The notes: a model not told the origin generated them from the sequence alone. Counted from the first letter of the stretch, positions 47,257 to 56,700 are shown. The stretch: DNA of 64,000 nt from CBDFGN01 sp965247065 (GCA_965247065.1 CBDFGN010000006.1:1736001-1800000), one strand, 5' to 3'. Translations and numbers: made by a program.

Positions 47257-47278
47257 TTGCGTGCTTTTTGCGTGCTTT
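47257..47278. repeat. 11-bp direct repeat pair, TTGCGTGCTTT
   Basis: Two perfect adjacent copies (47257-47267, 47268-47278) immediately after the tRNA-Thr terminator. Period 11, the same as in the two pairs found after the tRNA fragments. Confidence 0.9.
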
Positions 47279-47349
47279 CTTCGCGGTGAGAAGCTTTTGA
47301 TTGGAACCAAACATTTGTCCTTTTAAAGTGAGGTTTAGCTTGCCAACAA

Positions 47350-47393
47350 GGCTCATAACCCGAAGGTCGCAGGTTCAAGTCTTGCCCCCGCTA
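47350..47393 (+). pseudogene. 3' half of tRNA-Met
   Basis: GGCTCATAACCCGAAGG, GTCGCAGGTTCAAGTC and TTGCCCCCGCTAC form the anticodon arm (anticodon CAT), variable loop, T-arm and 3' acceptor strand of an initiator-or-elongator-type tRNA-Met. The D-arm and 5' acceptor strand are absent; upstream text (GAGGTTTAGCTTGCCAACAA) does not pair. Identity begins at the anticodon arm, which is where tyrosine integrases often cross over. Confidence 0.88.
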
Positions 47394-47401
47394 CTCTGAA
47401 G

Positions 47402-47424
47402 GGCCGTTTTTGACGGCCTTTCTT
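47402..47424 (+). terminator. Terminator after the tRNA-Met fragment
   Basis: GGCCGT (47402-47407), TTTTTG loop, ACGGCC (47413-47418), then TTTCTT. Short but well formed. Confidence 0.75.
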
Positions 47425-47430
47425 ATTTTG

Positions 47431-47450
47431 GGTACAACATAGGTACAACA
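47431..47450. repeat. 11-bp-period direct repeat, GGTACAACA
   Basis: GGTACAACA at 47431-47439 and at 47442-47450, spaced at exactly 11 bp, just behind the terminator of the tRNA-Met fragment. Confidence 0.85.
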
Positions 47451-47546
47451 ACTATGTGCTTTCCCTGTTGAATAAAGCAAGTTATGACATTTACTGTTGG
47501 GCTAAATTATTTCAATATGGCCTTCTCATAAGTACTTGTTTAAAAA

Positions 47547-47597
47547 GCATGAGACTGTTAATCAGTAGGTCCTTGGTTCGAGTCCAAGAGGGGGAGC
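47547..47597 (+). pseudogene. 3' half of tRNA-Asn
   Basis: GACTGTTAATCAGTAGG (anticodon GTT), TCCTTGGTTCGAGTCC and AAGAGGGGGAGC make the anticodon arm, T-arm and 3' acceptor strand of a tRNA-Asn. Weak resemblance continues upstream as AAAAGCAT, then is lost. There is no 5' half. Confidence 0.85.
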
Positions 47598-47609
47598 ATT
47601 GATAATCAG

Positions 47610-47642
47610 GCAGTTACGAGTTCATTCTTGTAACTGCTTTTT
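47610..47642 (+). terminator. Terminator after the tRNA-Asn fragment
   Basis: GCAGTTACGAG (47610-47620), TTCATT, CTTGTAACTGC (47627-47637), with one wobble pair, then TTTTT. Similar to the one after tRNA-Thr. Confidence 0.9.
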
Positions 47643-47644
47643 AT

Positions 47645-47666
47645 TTTGTAACAGTTTTGTGACAGT
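47645..47666. repeat. 11-bp direct repeat pair, TTTGTAACAGT/TTTGTGACAGT
   Basis: Two adjacent 11-bp copies (47645-47655 and 47656-47666) that differ at one base, directly after the tRNA-Asn fragment terminator. Confidence 0.88.
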
Positions 47667-47797
47667 TACCACTTGATGAAGGCCATTTATAGCCCCGTCA
47701 CGACATTATCACATTAACATTGGATATCTTACCTTAAAGAAAAAATAAGGCCTGTACACGCTTATATCAAGTTAGCCATTTCGCTGCACATAATAAA

Positions 47798-47935
47798 TCA
47801 ATTGGCAGTCATAAAAGATGGAGCTTCACCGGCCTCATGCTCTGCTGTTATCTTCCCAGTTTCAAAACCTGAATAAAAAGCAGTAGCGACTGAGATTAGC
47901 CAGAATGCTATATAGACATAGAATCTCCTCTGTAT
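47798..47935 (-). CDS. Small single-helix protein starting at ATA, overlapping the cytochrome stop
   Basis: A 45-codon frame, IQRRFYVYIAFWLISVATAF then YSGFETGKITAEHEAGEAPS, FMTAN and TGA. A basic head, one hydrophobic helix and an acidic tail look like a real small membrane subunit. The first codon ATA overlaps the cytochrome-gene stop as TAATA, where TAATG would be the usual coupling overlap. So either ATA is used or the ATG was lost by one change. Given the decay of the preceding gene it may be inactive. Confidence 0.45.
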   Translation of the reverse strand: MQRRFYVYIAFWLISVATAFYSGFETGKITAEHEAGEAPSFMTAN

Positions 47936-49207
47936 TACTTTTCTAAATTTTGCAAATAAGCCAGCAGGTTGTTGATCTCTGACTGAGATAGACCATTAAG
48001 AAGTCCGGCAGGCATCATGGAACCTGGTTCTCTTTTGAGAGATTTTATGTTGTTTCGAGCAATTGAAGTTTTTTGATTGTCTGCCAGCAACAAGGTGACA
48101 CTTGAACTATCTGAATAAATCAATCTGCCAATTAGTGAACTGTTGTCTTCTTTCACCAGTATGTGCTTCTCAAAACCCACTTGGATAGACCTGTCAGGTT
48201 TTTGTATTTCTTCCAGCAATTCACGAGAATCAAATAAGCGATGAATACCGTTAAGATCTGGTCCAAAACTATCGGTATTCCCATCCACACTATGACAACT
48301 GAGGCAAAGCCTCTGGGTAAATAGAATTTTTCCTTTTGCGATATCTCCTTCAATTTTTTCAGATTTTTCATTCACAGTCGTAGAGATCCAAGGAACATGG
48401 ATCATCCGATAAATGCCACCTTCAGGCTGAGACCAAGGATAATGCCAGCCCTTGTGGATTCCTATGCCCCATAGAATAAAAGTAACTTCCCGCAACGGGA
48501 TTATCATCTGGAACAGAGCCGTCAAGATTCATTCTTAGCACTTTGCCTACAAGAACATTTGTATCATGAATGCCATTACGATTTCCGGTATCTCCGATGC
48601 AGAAAATGAGCTTTTTGTCGGTGGTAATCGCCAATCTTGAGCCATTATGATGACCACTTCCCGGAATATTGGGTAATATCGTTTCTGGATTGATCAAAGT
48701 ATCTTGTTCGGGGTGATAATGATAGCGAACTATCTTAGACCTGATATTGCTTGTTCGCCCCAGATAATCTGTTTCAGTAATGCTAGAATCGACATAGGTG
48801 TAATGCAAATAAACAAATGGATCGGTCTCAAAATCTGGATGTAAAACCATCCCAAGCAGACCCGGCGTTCTGGCATAATGAACTTCTGGTATGGACAGTA
48901 CATTCTTGATATACCCAGTGCCTGGATCCATTCGCGTTACAATGCCCTTATGAAGAGTAACCCAAATATGATCATCGGGACCCCAGGCTATTTCCCAGGG
49001 TTCATCGAGGTCTTTCGCAACCTCGGTTGCAAGCAATTTTGTATTCTCTAATTCCAGAATCAGCCATGGTATTTCGTAGTCAGTATTGCTGATTCTTCCG
49101 GAATCAACATTCCCGCAACCTGAAATGAGACCAAAAACCGCAACGATATAACCCAAATGTTTAAGCCTACAATTCCTCAAAGGGGCGTTTCGGGCAGGGT
49201 GAAGCAT
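47935..49207 (-). pseudogene. PQQ-type sugar dehydrogenase fused to cytochrome c, internal deletion and frameshift
   Basis: N-terminal part (49207-about 48440): a lipoprotein signal (LISGCGN), then the glucose/sorbosone dehydrogenase propeller: LDEPWEIAWGPDDHIWVTL, LGMVLHPDFETDPFVYLHYTY, GHHNGSRL and YSMGHRNPQGLA. C-terminal part in another frame: EGGIYRMIHVPW (the normal end of the propeller), then a cytochrome c domain with RLCLSCHS (CxxCH), DLNGI and MMPAGLLNGLSQSEINNLLAYL. Roughly 150 residues between GHRNPQGLA and GGIYRM are lacking. It was presumably an exported, haem-linked dehydrogenase. Its start is 15 bases from the IS630 left end. Confidence 0.82.
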
Positions 49208-49257
49208 TGGATTCTAGACTAGTGTCATGTCAATTATAATATGACGTAATATTTTTG

Positions 49258-49265
49258 TATCTTTG
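49258..49265 (+). promoter_or_regulatory. -7-like element TATCTTTG of the IS630 transposase
   Basis: A perfect TAnnTTTG match 22 bases before ATG 49288 and inside the left end of the element. A clear TTTG -33 partner at usual spacing was not seen. Confidence 0.5.
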
Positions 49266-49287
49266 CCGTACATCAAACTTAAAGATT

Positions 49288-50419
49288 ATGGCAAGATATA
49301 AAGTGACATTAGCAAAAGTGGAACGCCAAGAGCTAATGGCAATTATTAACAAAGGCAAGCACACTTCTCAAAAGTTTCGCAGCGCATATATTTTGTTGAA
49401 CTGTGATAAGGGACCATATGCAGAGAAGGTAACCAATGAGCAGATCAGCAAGGTACTGAAGGTAGGCATGCGTACCATTGACCGGGTCAAAAAACGATTT
49501 GTAGAAGAAGGCTTTGAGGCGGTATTGGAGCGCAAACCAACCACCAGGACCTATAGTCGTAAGGTAGATGGTGACATCGAAGCGCATCTGATAGCGCTGT
49601 GCTGCAGTAAACCACCTGAAGGATATGCCCGATGGTCGCTTCGGCTGCTGTCAGATAAGATGGTAGAGCTTCAATATACTGACAGCATTTCTCACGAAAC
49701 GGTGCGTACCGTTTTAAAAAAACGCCTTAAAACCCTGGAAGGTAAGCCAGTGGATTATTCCCCCCAAATCCGACAGTAGCTTTGTGGCACACATGGAGCA
49801 GGTATTAGATGTGTATAAACGGCCTTATGATCCTGAAAGTCCGGTAGTATGCATGGATGAAACGCCCAAACAATTGATTAAGGAAACCAGGATAACCGAG
49901 CCGATGCAAAAGGGCAAAGCAACCAGGGTGGATTATGAATACCGGCGTTGCGGGGTGTGTAATGTGTTTATTGCCAGTGAGCCGGTCACAGGAAAGCGAA
50001 TGGTTAAGCTTACCGAGAGGAAAACCCGGAAAGACTGGGCTAAGTTCATCAAAGAGATTGCTGATCAGATGTATCCTGATTCTGGGAAGATCACCTTAGT
50101 GATGGACAATTATATCACACATACAGCTGCCTCCTTATATGAAACATATCCTCCCGAAGAAGCAAAAAGAATATGGGATCGGTTTGAGCTTGTATATACA
50201 CCAAAACATGGAAGCTGGCTGAACATGGCAGAAATTGAACTCAGTGTGCTTTCCAGACAATGCTTAAGTAGACGAATTGACAGTATGGAGATAATCCGAA
50301 AAGAAGTGAAAGCATGGGAGGAACATCGAAACAACAAGAACGCCAGTATTGATTGGCGCTTTACAACAAAAGATGCACGGATAAAATTAAAAAAGCTTTA
50401 TCCGTCAATTCGAACTTGA
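49288..50419 (+). CDS. IS630-family transposase in two frames (possible -1 frameshift)
   Basis: ORF A (49288-49779) has the helix-turn-helix: NEQISKVLKVGMRTIDRVKKRF. ORF B (49784-50419, its frame open upstream to the A-run) holds the DDE core: VVCMDETPKQL (Asp), TLVMDNYITHT (Asp), HGSWLNMAEIELS (Glu). If ribosomes slip back one base at the A7 run (49716-49722, codons TTA AAA AAA), the text continues NALKPWKVSQWIIPPKSDSS and VAHMEQVLDVY, family-like without a gap. The whole is about 375 aa. It may be programmed frameshifting or a simple indel in the homopolymer. Confidence 0.9.
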
Positions 50420-50426
50420 CATGACA

Positions 50427-51790
50427 CTAGTACATTAATTTAAGCTCCAGGTTTTCTTCTACTACCAGCTTGCCGGAGTTGACGATCTCATTTTCAGAGT
50501 GAGTATTATTCTTTGCACCCCATAATAGAGCAACCAGTTTCACAGGATTGTTTTTGAATATGTTTTTTGAGATGTTCACATTCACAATACCCCGATTATT
50601 TATTAAGATGCCATTCTGTTCCTTACCCCCACAACTGGTGAATACACTGTTCGTAACCAACAGATTTCCACCTATCGTAGATTCATCATATCCGCCCCGG
50701 TAATAGTCAATAACATTGGTCTCAATGTTTTCGAATTGACAGTTATCTATTGTCAGGTATTCTGCATTGTAATTCCCCCTGTCATTGGTTTCTTCCGATA
50801 GTTCGATACCATTCAGGCAATCTTTCAATACGGCATTGGTGAATGAGATCTGATCGGCGAAGGATTGTTTGTACGCCTTCAGTACATAATTGAACCCACT
50901 GATTTCAGAGTCCTTGACATTTACGTTGTATAGACTTGACATACCTTCCTTCAAGCTTGCAATGGCACACTGCTCCCTGGTGCCTGACAGTATTACATGC
51001 TCAAGGGAAAGATCCCCTTTGGGATTCATTTCGAACGATTCTTGCCCTGTCGTTCTCATCCTCCGACTGAATAGTGATCTTCTTGTCGATGATCAACGGA
51101 CTGGAAAGCTCATATGAACCTGGACTTAGCACCACAAAATCTCCGTCCTGAGCTTCGGCAATTTTTGTTGAAAGGCTTGCAACGTCAGAGACAACCTGAG
51201 TTTTCCTGGCTGTGTCGGTCTCTTCCGTGGGATACCAATTTGTTCCATACTTTTTCTTCTCCAATATCATTGGATCGCTCGTTATGCTCTGGCTGATAGC
51301 ACCAATGGAATTATGGTTGGATCTGGCATTCCCAAAAAGATCTTCTGAAATGGTTTCAAAATCAAATCCGGCAAACACTTCGGAATCCACCTGACCTTCT
51401 GCCGGCAGGTAAATGTTTTCACCAACTTTAGTCATCTCTACCGGGTACGATTCCAGTCCGTCATAACTCCCAAAGGCCACATTCTGATTATTGATAATAT
51501 TGTTTTTGAAGCTGATACCATCCATTTCGTCATGGGCTAGGATCGGGTATTTATCTCCTTGTTCATTGTAGAGGATGTTGTTCGCAACCAGGGTTCTCAC
51601 CGGCCTGGCCGATCTTATTTCCGAGGGAGGGAGGACGTCTTTTTGACTGATGTTGGAGCCCACACCGAATTGCCAAGGGGAGCGGCAATTGATCCAAGTA
51701 TTATGGGCTATGGTGACATCCGTTACCTGGTTGTATCTGTTCATAGGAGCCCTCGGAATTCCATTCATCACAGCCAATGGGCTTCTAAAA
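50427..51790 (-). pseudogene. PL6-like polysaccharide lyase (chondroitinase-B/alginate lyase type), truncated at both ends
   Basis: Right-handed parallel beta-helix protein. The preserved text begins RSPLAVMNGIPRAPMNRYNQVTDVTIAHNTW and runs through VANNILYNEQGDKYPI, IYLPAEGQVDSEVF, DGDFVVLSPGSYELSSPLIIDKKITI to ENDRARI. Near 51028 the frame shifts, and the second frame gives SFEMNPKGDLSLEHVILSG, ISGFNYVLKAYKQSF, YLTIDNCQFENIE and NISKNIFKNNPVKL. The N-terminal half of the lyase is gone, replaced by a fragment of an oxidoreductase in another frame (junction about 51790). The C-terminus ends in a TAG provided by the IS630 junction. Confidence 0.8.
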
Positions 51791-52211
51791 CTTTGCCCTT
51801 TTGCATGGCTTCTATAGAAATATGGTCGTGCCAATGATCAGGAGTGGAATTGATAATAGCGTCCACATCATCCCGATCGAATATATCCTGGTACTTACGG
51901 CTGGTAAATACTTCCTTTCCGTACAATTCTTTTATTCGCTCGGTTCGGCCGTCGTATAGATCGCAGGCTGCTACCAACTGGACGCTGCCGGTTCGGTAAG
52001 CGGTTCGGACATTCTCCAGTCCCATGATGCCGCAGGCTATGGCGCCCAGCCGGATCTTGTCATTGGCCGCTACTTTATTTGGATTCGGGGTCAGCTTTAT
52101 TCCTTGACTTTCTTTGCTGGAGAGGATAGTGGGGATGGCGGTGGCCAGGGCCGCACTACCGGTAAGTTTTTTAACAAAACTCCTTCTGGAAGATTTTTTA
52201 ACTGGATTCAT
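51785..52211 (-). pseudogene. Gfo/Idh/MocA-family oxidoreductase, N-terminal fragment
   Basis: From ATG 52211 the frame reads MNPVKKSSRRSFVKKLTGSA, a twin-arginine-type leader, then KIRLGAIACGIMGLENVRTAY (Rossmann glycine motif, weakly kept), LVAACDLYDGRTERIKELYG and INSTPDHWHDHISIEAMQKGK, the usual NAD(P)-domain end where EKP should follow. After MQKGK homology stops and the sequence passes into the lyase gene. Relatives act in the periplasm on sugars or uronic acids. Confidence 0.83.
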
Positions 52212-52327
52212 ATTCAATTGTTTAGTTCGAATAAGTGGAAAAGGAATTTGTCGGCCCGCCTGCGACAGGCCACAGCAGTCCGGCAATAAAGTTACGTGAT
52301 TATTATTTCAGTTAGAACTTTGCGCTC

Positions 52328-52372
52328 CTAACTCACAACTTTCATACCATCCGGGTCGCAATTTACGATGCA
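52328..52372 (-). pseudogene. C-terminal scrap of a Gfo/Idh/MocA-type protein
   Basis: Only IVNCDPDGMKVVS and TAG remain, closely matching the end of the similar fragment at 53067 (VVNWDPEGMKVIS). Upstream sequence has no family resemblance. The piece shows that the region held at least two such genes in a row. Confidence 0.55.
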
Positions 52373-52454
52373 GCAATTATTTATTTGGGGGGGATTCTGT
52401 TTCAGTTGACAATTGTCATTATTTATCAGTTACAAATCCTTGACATTTATTCCC

Positions 52455-52890
52455 ATGCCTGAACAAAACCATCAGCTAGTTGCCATAATGTTCACCGATG
52501 TGGTTGGCTACACTGCCCTGATGGATGTAGATGAGGAAAGGGCATTTCAATTACTTGAAAGGAACCGATCCATTCAAAAGCCCATCATTGAAAAACATAA
52601 TGGTAAGTGGCTTAAGGAGATTGGTGATGGAGTATTAGCCAGTTTTGAAACAGTTTCTGCTGCTGTTTATTGTGTTAGTGAAATTCAAAAAGCTTGTGAA
52701 AGTGAACCTGATCTTTCCTTACGAATCGGCATTCATTTAGGGGAGGTTATTGTTCAGAATCAATGTATTTGGCAGTGGTGTCAACATTGCATCCCGGTTA
52801 GAAAAACTTACCCCGGCTGGAGGTATTTGGGTTTCAGAATCGGTTCATAATAATGTAACCAATAAAAAAGGGATCGCACCCCCATTGTTG
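52455..52890 (+). pseudogene. Class III adenylate/guanylate cyclase, truncated and frameshifted
   Basis: The first frame begins MPEQNHQLVAIMFTDVVGYTALMDVDEERA and runs through HNGKWLKEIGDGVLASF and LRIGIHLGEVIVQN. Near 52760 the frame changes and gives NVFGSGVNIASRLEKLTPAGGIWVSESVH. These are the cyclase metal-binding Asp, GDG-like loop and VNIASRLE helix, so the catalytic domain is nearly complete. After NKKGI, homology ends; the following 60 codons (to 53070) look unrelated. Full relatives have a C-terminal TPR part. It is on the opposite strand to the oxidoreductase pieces, so it may have been moved in. Confidence 0.8.
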
Positions 52891-53066
52891 TATCATCTTC
52901 ATTACAGCATGTCAAAGAACTACTTTAACTTCACGGCACAAGCAGAGGCACGCAAAGAGGATTCTGATTTAGATCAGCATCTTAATGCAGCCTTACGCGA
53001 TTTGGCCTCTTTATGTAACAGCTCTTATAGCGAGATGCTAGCTTGCTTCCCGTTTGAACCTGATTC

Positions 53067-53371
53067 CTAACTAATTACTTTCATGCCCTCCGGGTCCCAA
53101 TTAACTACCTTTTTGTCAAAGTAACTCACATTGGTAGCCAAGGCCGGAGCAGCGGCTCTCAATCCAAATGCGGCATCTTCATATACTGGCCTTCCGGTTC
53201 GGATTGAATCCAGGAAATTCTGCCAGTGGTCTACCCGACTGTCATAATCCTGGGAGCTGAGAATACCGATTCGGCCGGCTCATTAATTCGGTTTGGCTCA
53301 GTAGGATAGTTTTCCTGGTACCATTTTTCAAAATCCTTTTGGGTCGAAGCTGAGAACGTTCCAAAATCATC
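53067..53371 (-). pseudogene. Gfo/Idh/MocA-family oxidoreductase, C-terminal fragment
   Basis: Reading leftward: FGTFSASTQKDFEKWYQENY, PTEPNRINEPAES, one frameshift near 53262, then YDSRVDHWQNFLDSIRTGRPVYEDAAF, GLRAAAPALATNVSYFDKK and VVNWDPEGMKVIS TAG. This is the standard last third of the family found in Bacteroidota polysaccharide loci. The N-terminal two thirds are absent; the break is beside a run of eight G (53371-53378 as C on the plus strand). Confidence 0.78.
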
Positions 53372-53788
53372 CCCCCCCGTCCTCTAAGAGTACAATGTAT
53401 CATCTATAGGATCCTATAAAGGTAATGTTTCACCCTTCTCTGCACATTTTTTCACCCTTTCCCTTGCAAATCTTTGAAAATCTTCGGACCTTATAAATGA
53501 GATTCTTCGGCTTTTCTTCGGCTTTTCTTCGGCTTTTCTTCGGCTTTTCTTCGGCTTTTCTTCGGCTTTTCTTCGGCTTTTCTTCGGCTTTTCTTTTTCC
53601 GGGTATCTGCTTTAGGCTATTCAGTTTTTTTCTTTCGCGTTGTTGGTTTTTCTTTTGGACACCTGATTTAATGGCTGCAAAGGATTAGCTCATTGGCTTT
53701 CAAAGGTCGCAACATTGTTTGCGAACCCAGCCCCCTTATCTAAACAATCCAGCAAATAATTCACTTAAACCACTAAAAATTATCAATT
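53372..53788. other. 417-base non-coding stretch with an 11-bp repeat array
   Basis: Between the oxidoreductase fragment and susC. It contains a run of eight C, the 11-bp array and, near 53690-53780, the likely susC promoter and leader. The frame 53497-53688 is the repeat translated and is not a protein I would support. Confidence 0.6.
53503..53590. repeat. Eight perfect tandem copies of TTCTTCGGCTT
   Basis: An 88-bp array of 11-bp units, each unchanged, with degenerate continuations at both sides. It lies about 200 bases upstream of the susC start. 11 bp is about one turn of the helix, so the copies face the same side of the DNA. Confidence 0.95.
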
Positions 53789-56700
53789 ATGGAAAATTCA
53801 TTACCTCATCTTTTGAAAGTGCCATGGAGGCAAAAACAAAAGCACCTCCAATTAATTCTATTGGCAGTGTTGCTCCTTTTGTCGCCGATATGGGCCTATG
53901 GCCAGGCGCGAACCATTACCGGCAAACTTATAGATGAAGCCGGAGCCCCATTGCCTGGAGTGAACATCATCGTGAAAGGTACTACTACTGGTACCCTTTC
54001 CGATATTGATGGGAATTACCGATTAGAGTCATGGGAATTACCGATTAGAGTCAGAGATAGAGGAGGGAGCCGTGCTGGTATTTACCTATATCGGCTATGA
54101 ATCGCAGGAAATAACGGTGGGATCACAGGCTGTGATTGATATAGGTATGGCCGTGGACGTTACTGAACTGGAGGAACTGGTTGTTACCGGGTATACCACC
54201 GAAAGAATACAAGATTTAACCGGGGCAATTGCCGTAGTGGATGTAGATGCAGTTAGAAATATTCCTACCGGCAACATGATAAAATCCTTGCAGGGAAGAG
54301 TTGCGGGGTTTGTATGTTGAATCGACTGGCAATGCCGACGGCCGTCCACAACGGGTATGGATTCGGGGAGTGAATACACTTGGCAATAATGATCCATTGT
54401 ACATTGTTGATGGTGTACCTACCACCAATTCGTTTGTGTTTCAGACTTTAAATCCGGCTTCAGTTGAAAGCATCCAGGTTTTGAAAGATGCCGCCGCCTC
54501 ATCAATCTACGGCTCCAGGGCCGCAAATGGCGTTATCATCGTGACGACAAAACAGGGGTCTCGAGAAAAAATAAATATTGACATCACTTCCAGCGTAAAG
54601 ATGAACAGCTGGGGCCGCCAGGAAGACGAGGTGATGACTTCCCTGCAGCTGGGAGAGGCGCGTTGGCTCGGGGCTGTAAATGACGGGACTGACCCCGTCA
54701 CCTTGAACGCTAATTTTCTCTACGATTGGAATGGAGATTTCAACAATCCTGTTTTGAATAACGTTACTCTGGTTACTCCGGTAGGGGGAGATCCCAATTT
54801 CCCTGCAGCAAATACCCGTTGGTGGGAACACCTGGTTAGAAAAGAGTCGTGGGTCTTTTCCAATGAACTGGCCATATCCGGTTCAACCGAAAATAGCAAT
54901 ATGTTATTGAATCTGGCTCACTATGCAGATAACGGACAGTATATATTTACCGGTTATAAGCGAATCCAGGCCCGGTTGAATCTGTCAACCAACTTTGCTG
55001 ACGACAAAATAACTGTTGGTACAAATCTTATGGTAATGCGATCGGAAAGAAAGCAGGACGCTGAGCGCACTTTTGGTATTGCCAGGAATGCTCTATCAGG
55101 GTTTGGTGATCAGGTCGGATATGCCGGCAGGCATTTTTTAGCGCCTACTTTCCCTGCATATGGATTGGATGGGACCCCTGGAGGCCCTATCGGCGCCGGT
55201 TACACCGATGCCGCGAGCGGCCTTGTGACTGCATTTTATGGTAAATGGGACCGGTATAACCAGGTTGCTACGTTCGGGAATGTGTATTTGGACATAAAGC
55301 CGATCGAAAATTTGGTTTTAAGGACAAGCTACGGACTTGATTATAATCATTTCAAGGAGAAAAATATCGATCCAATATGGCAGAACGGTTTTATGAGTAA
55401 TGATGTAAACAGTTTGGATATTTTCACGACTGACGATGTACGCCGAACCTGGTCTACTACCGCCAACTACACGTTGAATGCCGGACCAAACAGGGTCAAT
55501 TTTCTGGCCGGTGTGGAAGCGATATGGAATGACTTCGACACCTATTATGTTGGCAGAAGAGATTTTGCCGTAAACGATCAGGAAGAATTTTATATCCTGA
55601 GTGCCGCCACCGGCGAAACCCAAAGCAACCAGCTTACCACCGGTCATGGTTTATTATCCTATTTCGGGAAAATAAACTACGCCTTTTCAAACCGGTACCT
55701 GGCGGCGGTTACGATACGCCGCGATGGCTCCTCACGTTTTGGTACAGAAAATCAATATGGCACTTTTCCTGCAGTAAGCGTTGGATGGAGAATAAACAAC
55801 GAGCAATTTTTCCAGTCGAATTTTGTTTCGGATCTGAAGCTAAGGGTTAGCTGGGGTCAGGTCGGTAATCAGGAGATAGGCGACAAGGCCAGGTTTGCGC
55901 TGTATGAAACCAGGTATGGATATCTGTTTAACAATGGGGTAGGATTCCCTGGTTTCTGGACTCCCCATGGGACGGCTTATGACCTTGAAGGCAATGATGG
56001 AGGCAACTTGCCCTCGGGCTTCGTATCGGTTCAGGCCGGAAACGATGAGCTGAAATGGGAAACAACGGAAGAAATAAATATAGGTCTGGACTTCGCCTTC
56101 CTGGACGACAGGCTGCACGGCGCATTTGACTACTTTACCAGGGAAACTACTGATATTTTAATTCGACCTCCCATTGCCAGTGCTGTAGGTGAAGGTAAAT
56201 TGCAGTGGCTAAACGGTGCCACCAAGGAAAACAAAGGCTTCGAGCTGGTATTAGGATGGCGGGATGAAAAAGGGGATTTTTCGTATAGCATACTGGGAAA
56301 TGTAGCCAGATTTAAGGACAAAATCACCGAATTACCGGAAGAGGTGCGTACGGCTTATCCCGGGAATGCAGAGCAGGATATTTTGGGACACTCTGAACTT
56401 TCTTATTTCGGATATCGAACTGACGGGCTCTTCCAGAGCCAGGCTGAAGTGGATGCCCACGCAACCCAAATAGGGGCAGGACCGGGACGATTAAGATATG
56501 CTGATCTCAATAGTGATGGGGTCATCAATGCATTGGATCAGGAGTACTTTGGAACCTCTCTGCCCGATTTTGTCTATGGGTTGCAGCTAGACTTCATTTA
56601 TAAAAACTTCGATCTTCAAATTTTTGGTACCGGGGTGCAGGGCAGATCCGGCCCTCACGGCAGCATTACTTGCAATTTTCAAACTGTATCCTCGGGGCTG

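Larger units (their letters stand above)
49222..50427 (+). mobile_element. Complete IS630-family insertion sequence, TA target duplication
   Basis: A 1206-bp element. Its ends are GTGTCATGTCAA (49222-49233) and the exact complement (50416-50427), each flanked by TA (49220-49221 and 50428-50429), the target typical for IS630/Tc1-mariner elements. Similarity extends outward as CTAG on both sides. It lies between the dehydrogenase start and the C-terminal codons of the PL6-like lyase gene, whose reading frame now ends at a TAG formed at the junction. Confidence 0.93.

Noticed and set aside
47279..47930. Integrase gene remnants between and after the tRNA pieces
   Set aside because: I looked for tyrosine-recombinase motifs in all frames and found none; only the repeats and terminators remain.
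53503..53590. Possible CRISPR array
   Set aside because: Units are 11 bp and directly adjacent without spacers, and no cas gene is present.
53497..53688. Open frame translating the 11-bp array into an FFGFSSAFLRL repeat
   Set aside because: It is only the tandem repeat read through; three 11-bp units give a 33-bp period. No start context, no family, and the region looks regulatory or neutral.
53690..53740. susC promoter (TTGG with ATTGTTTG)
   Set aside because: The -7 element deviates in its first two bases, so I could not support exact coordinates.
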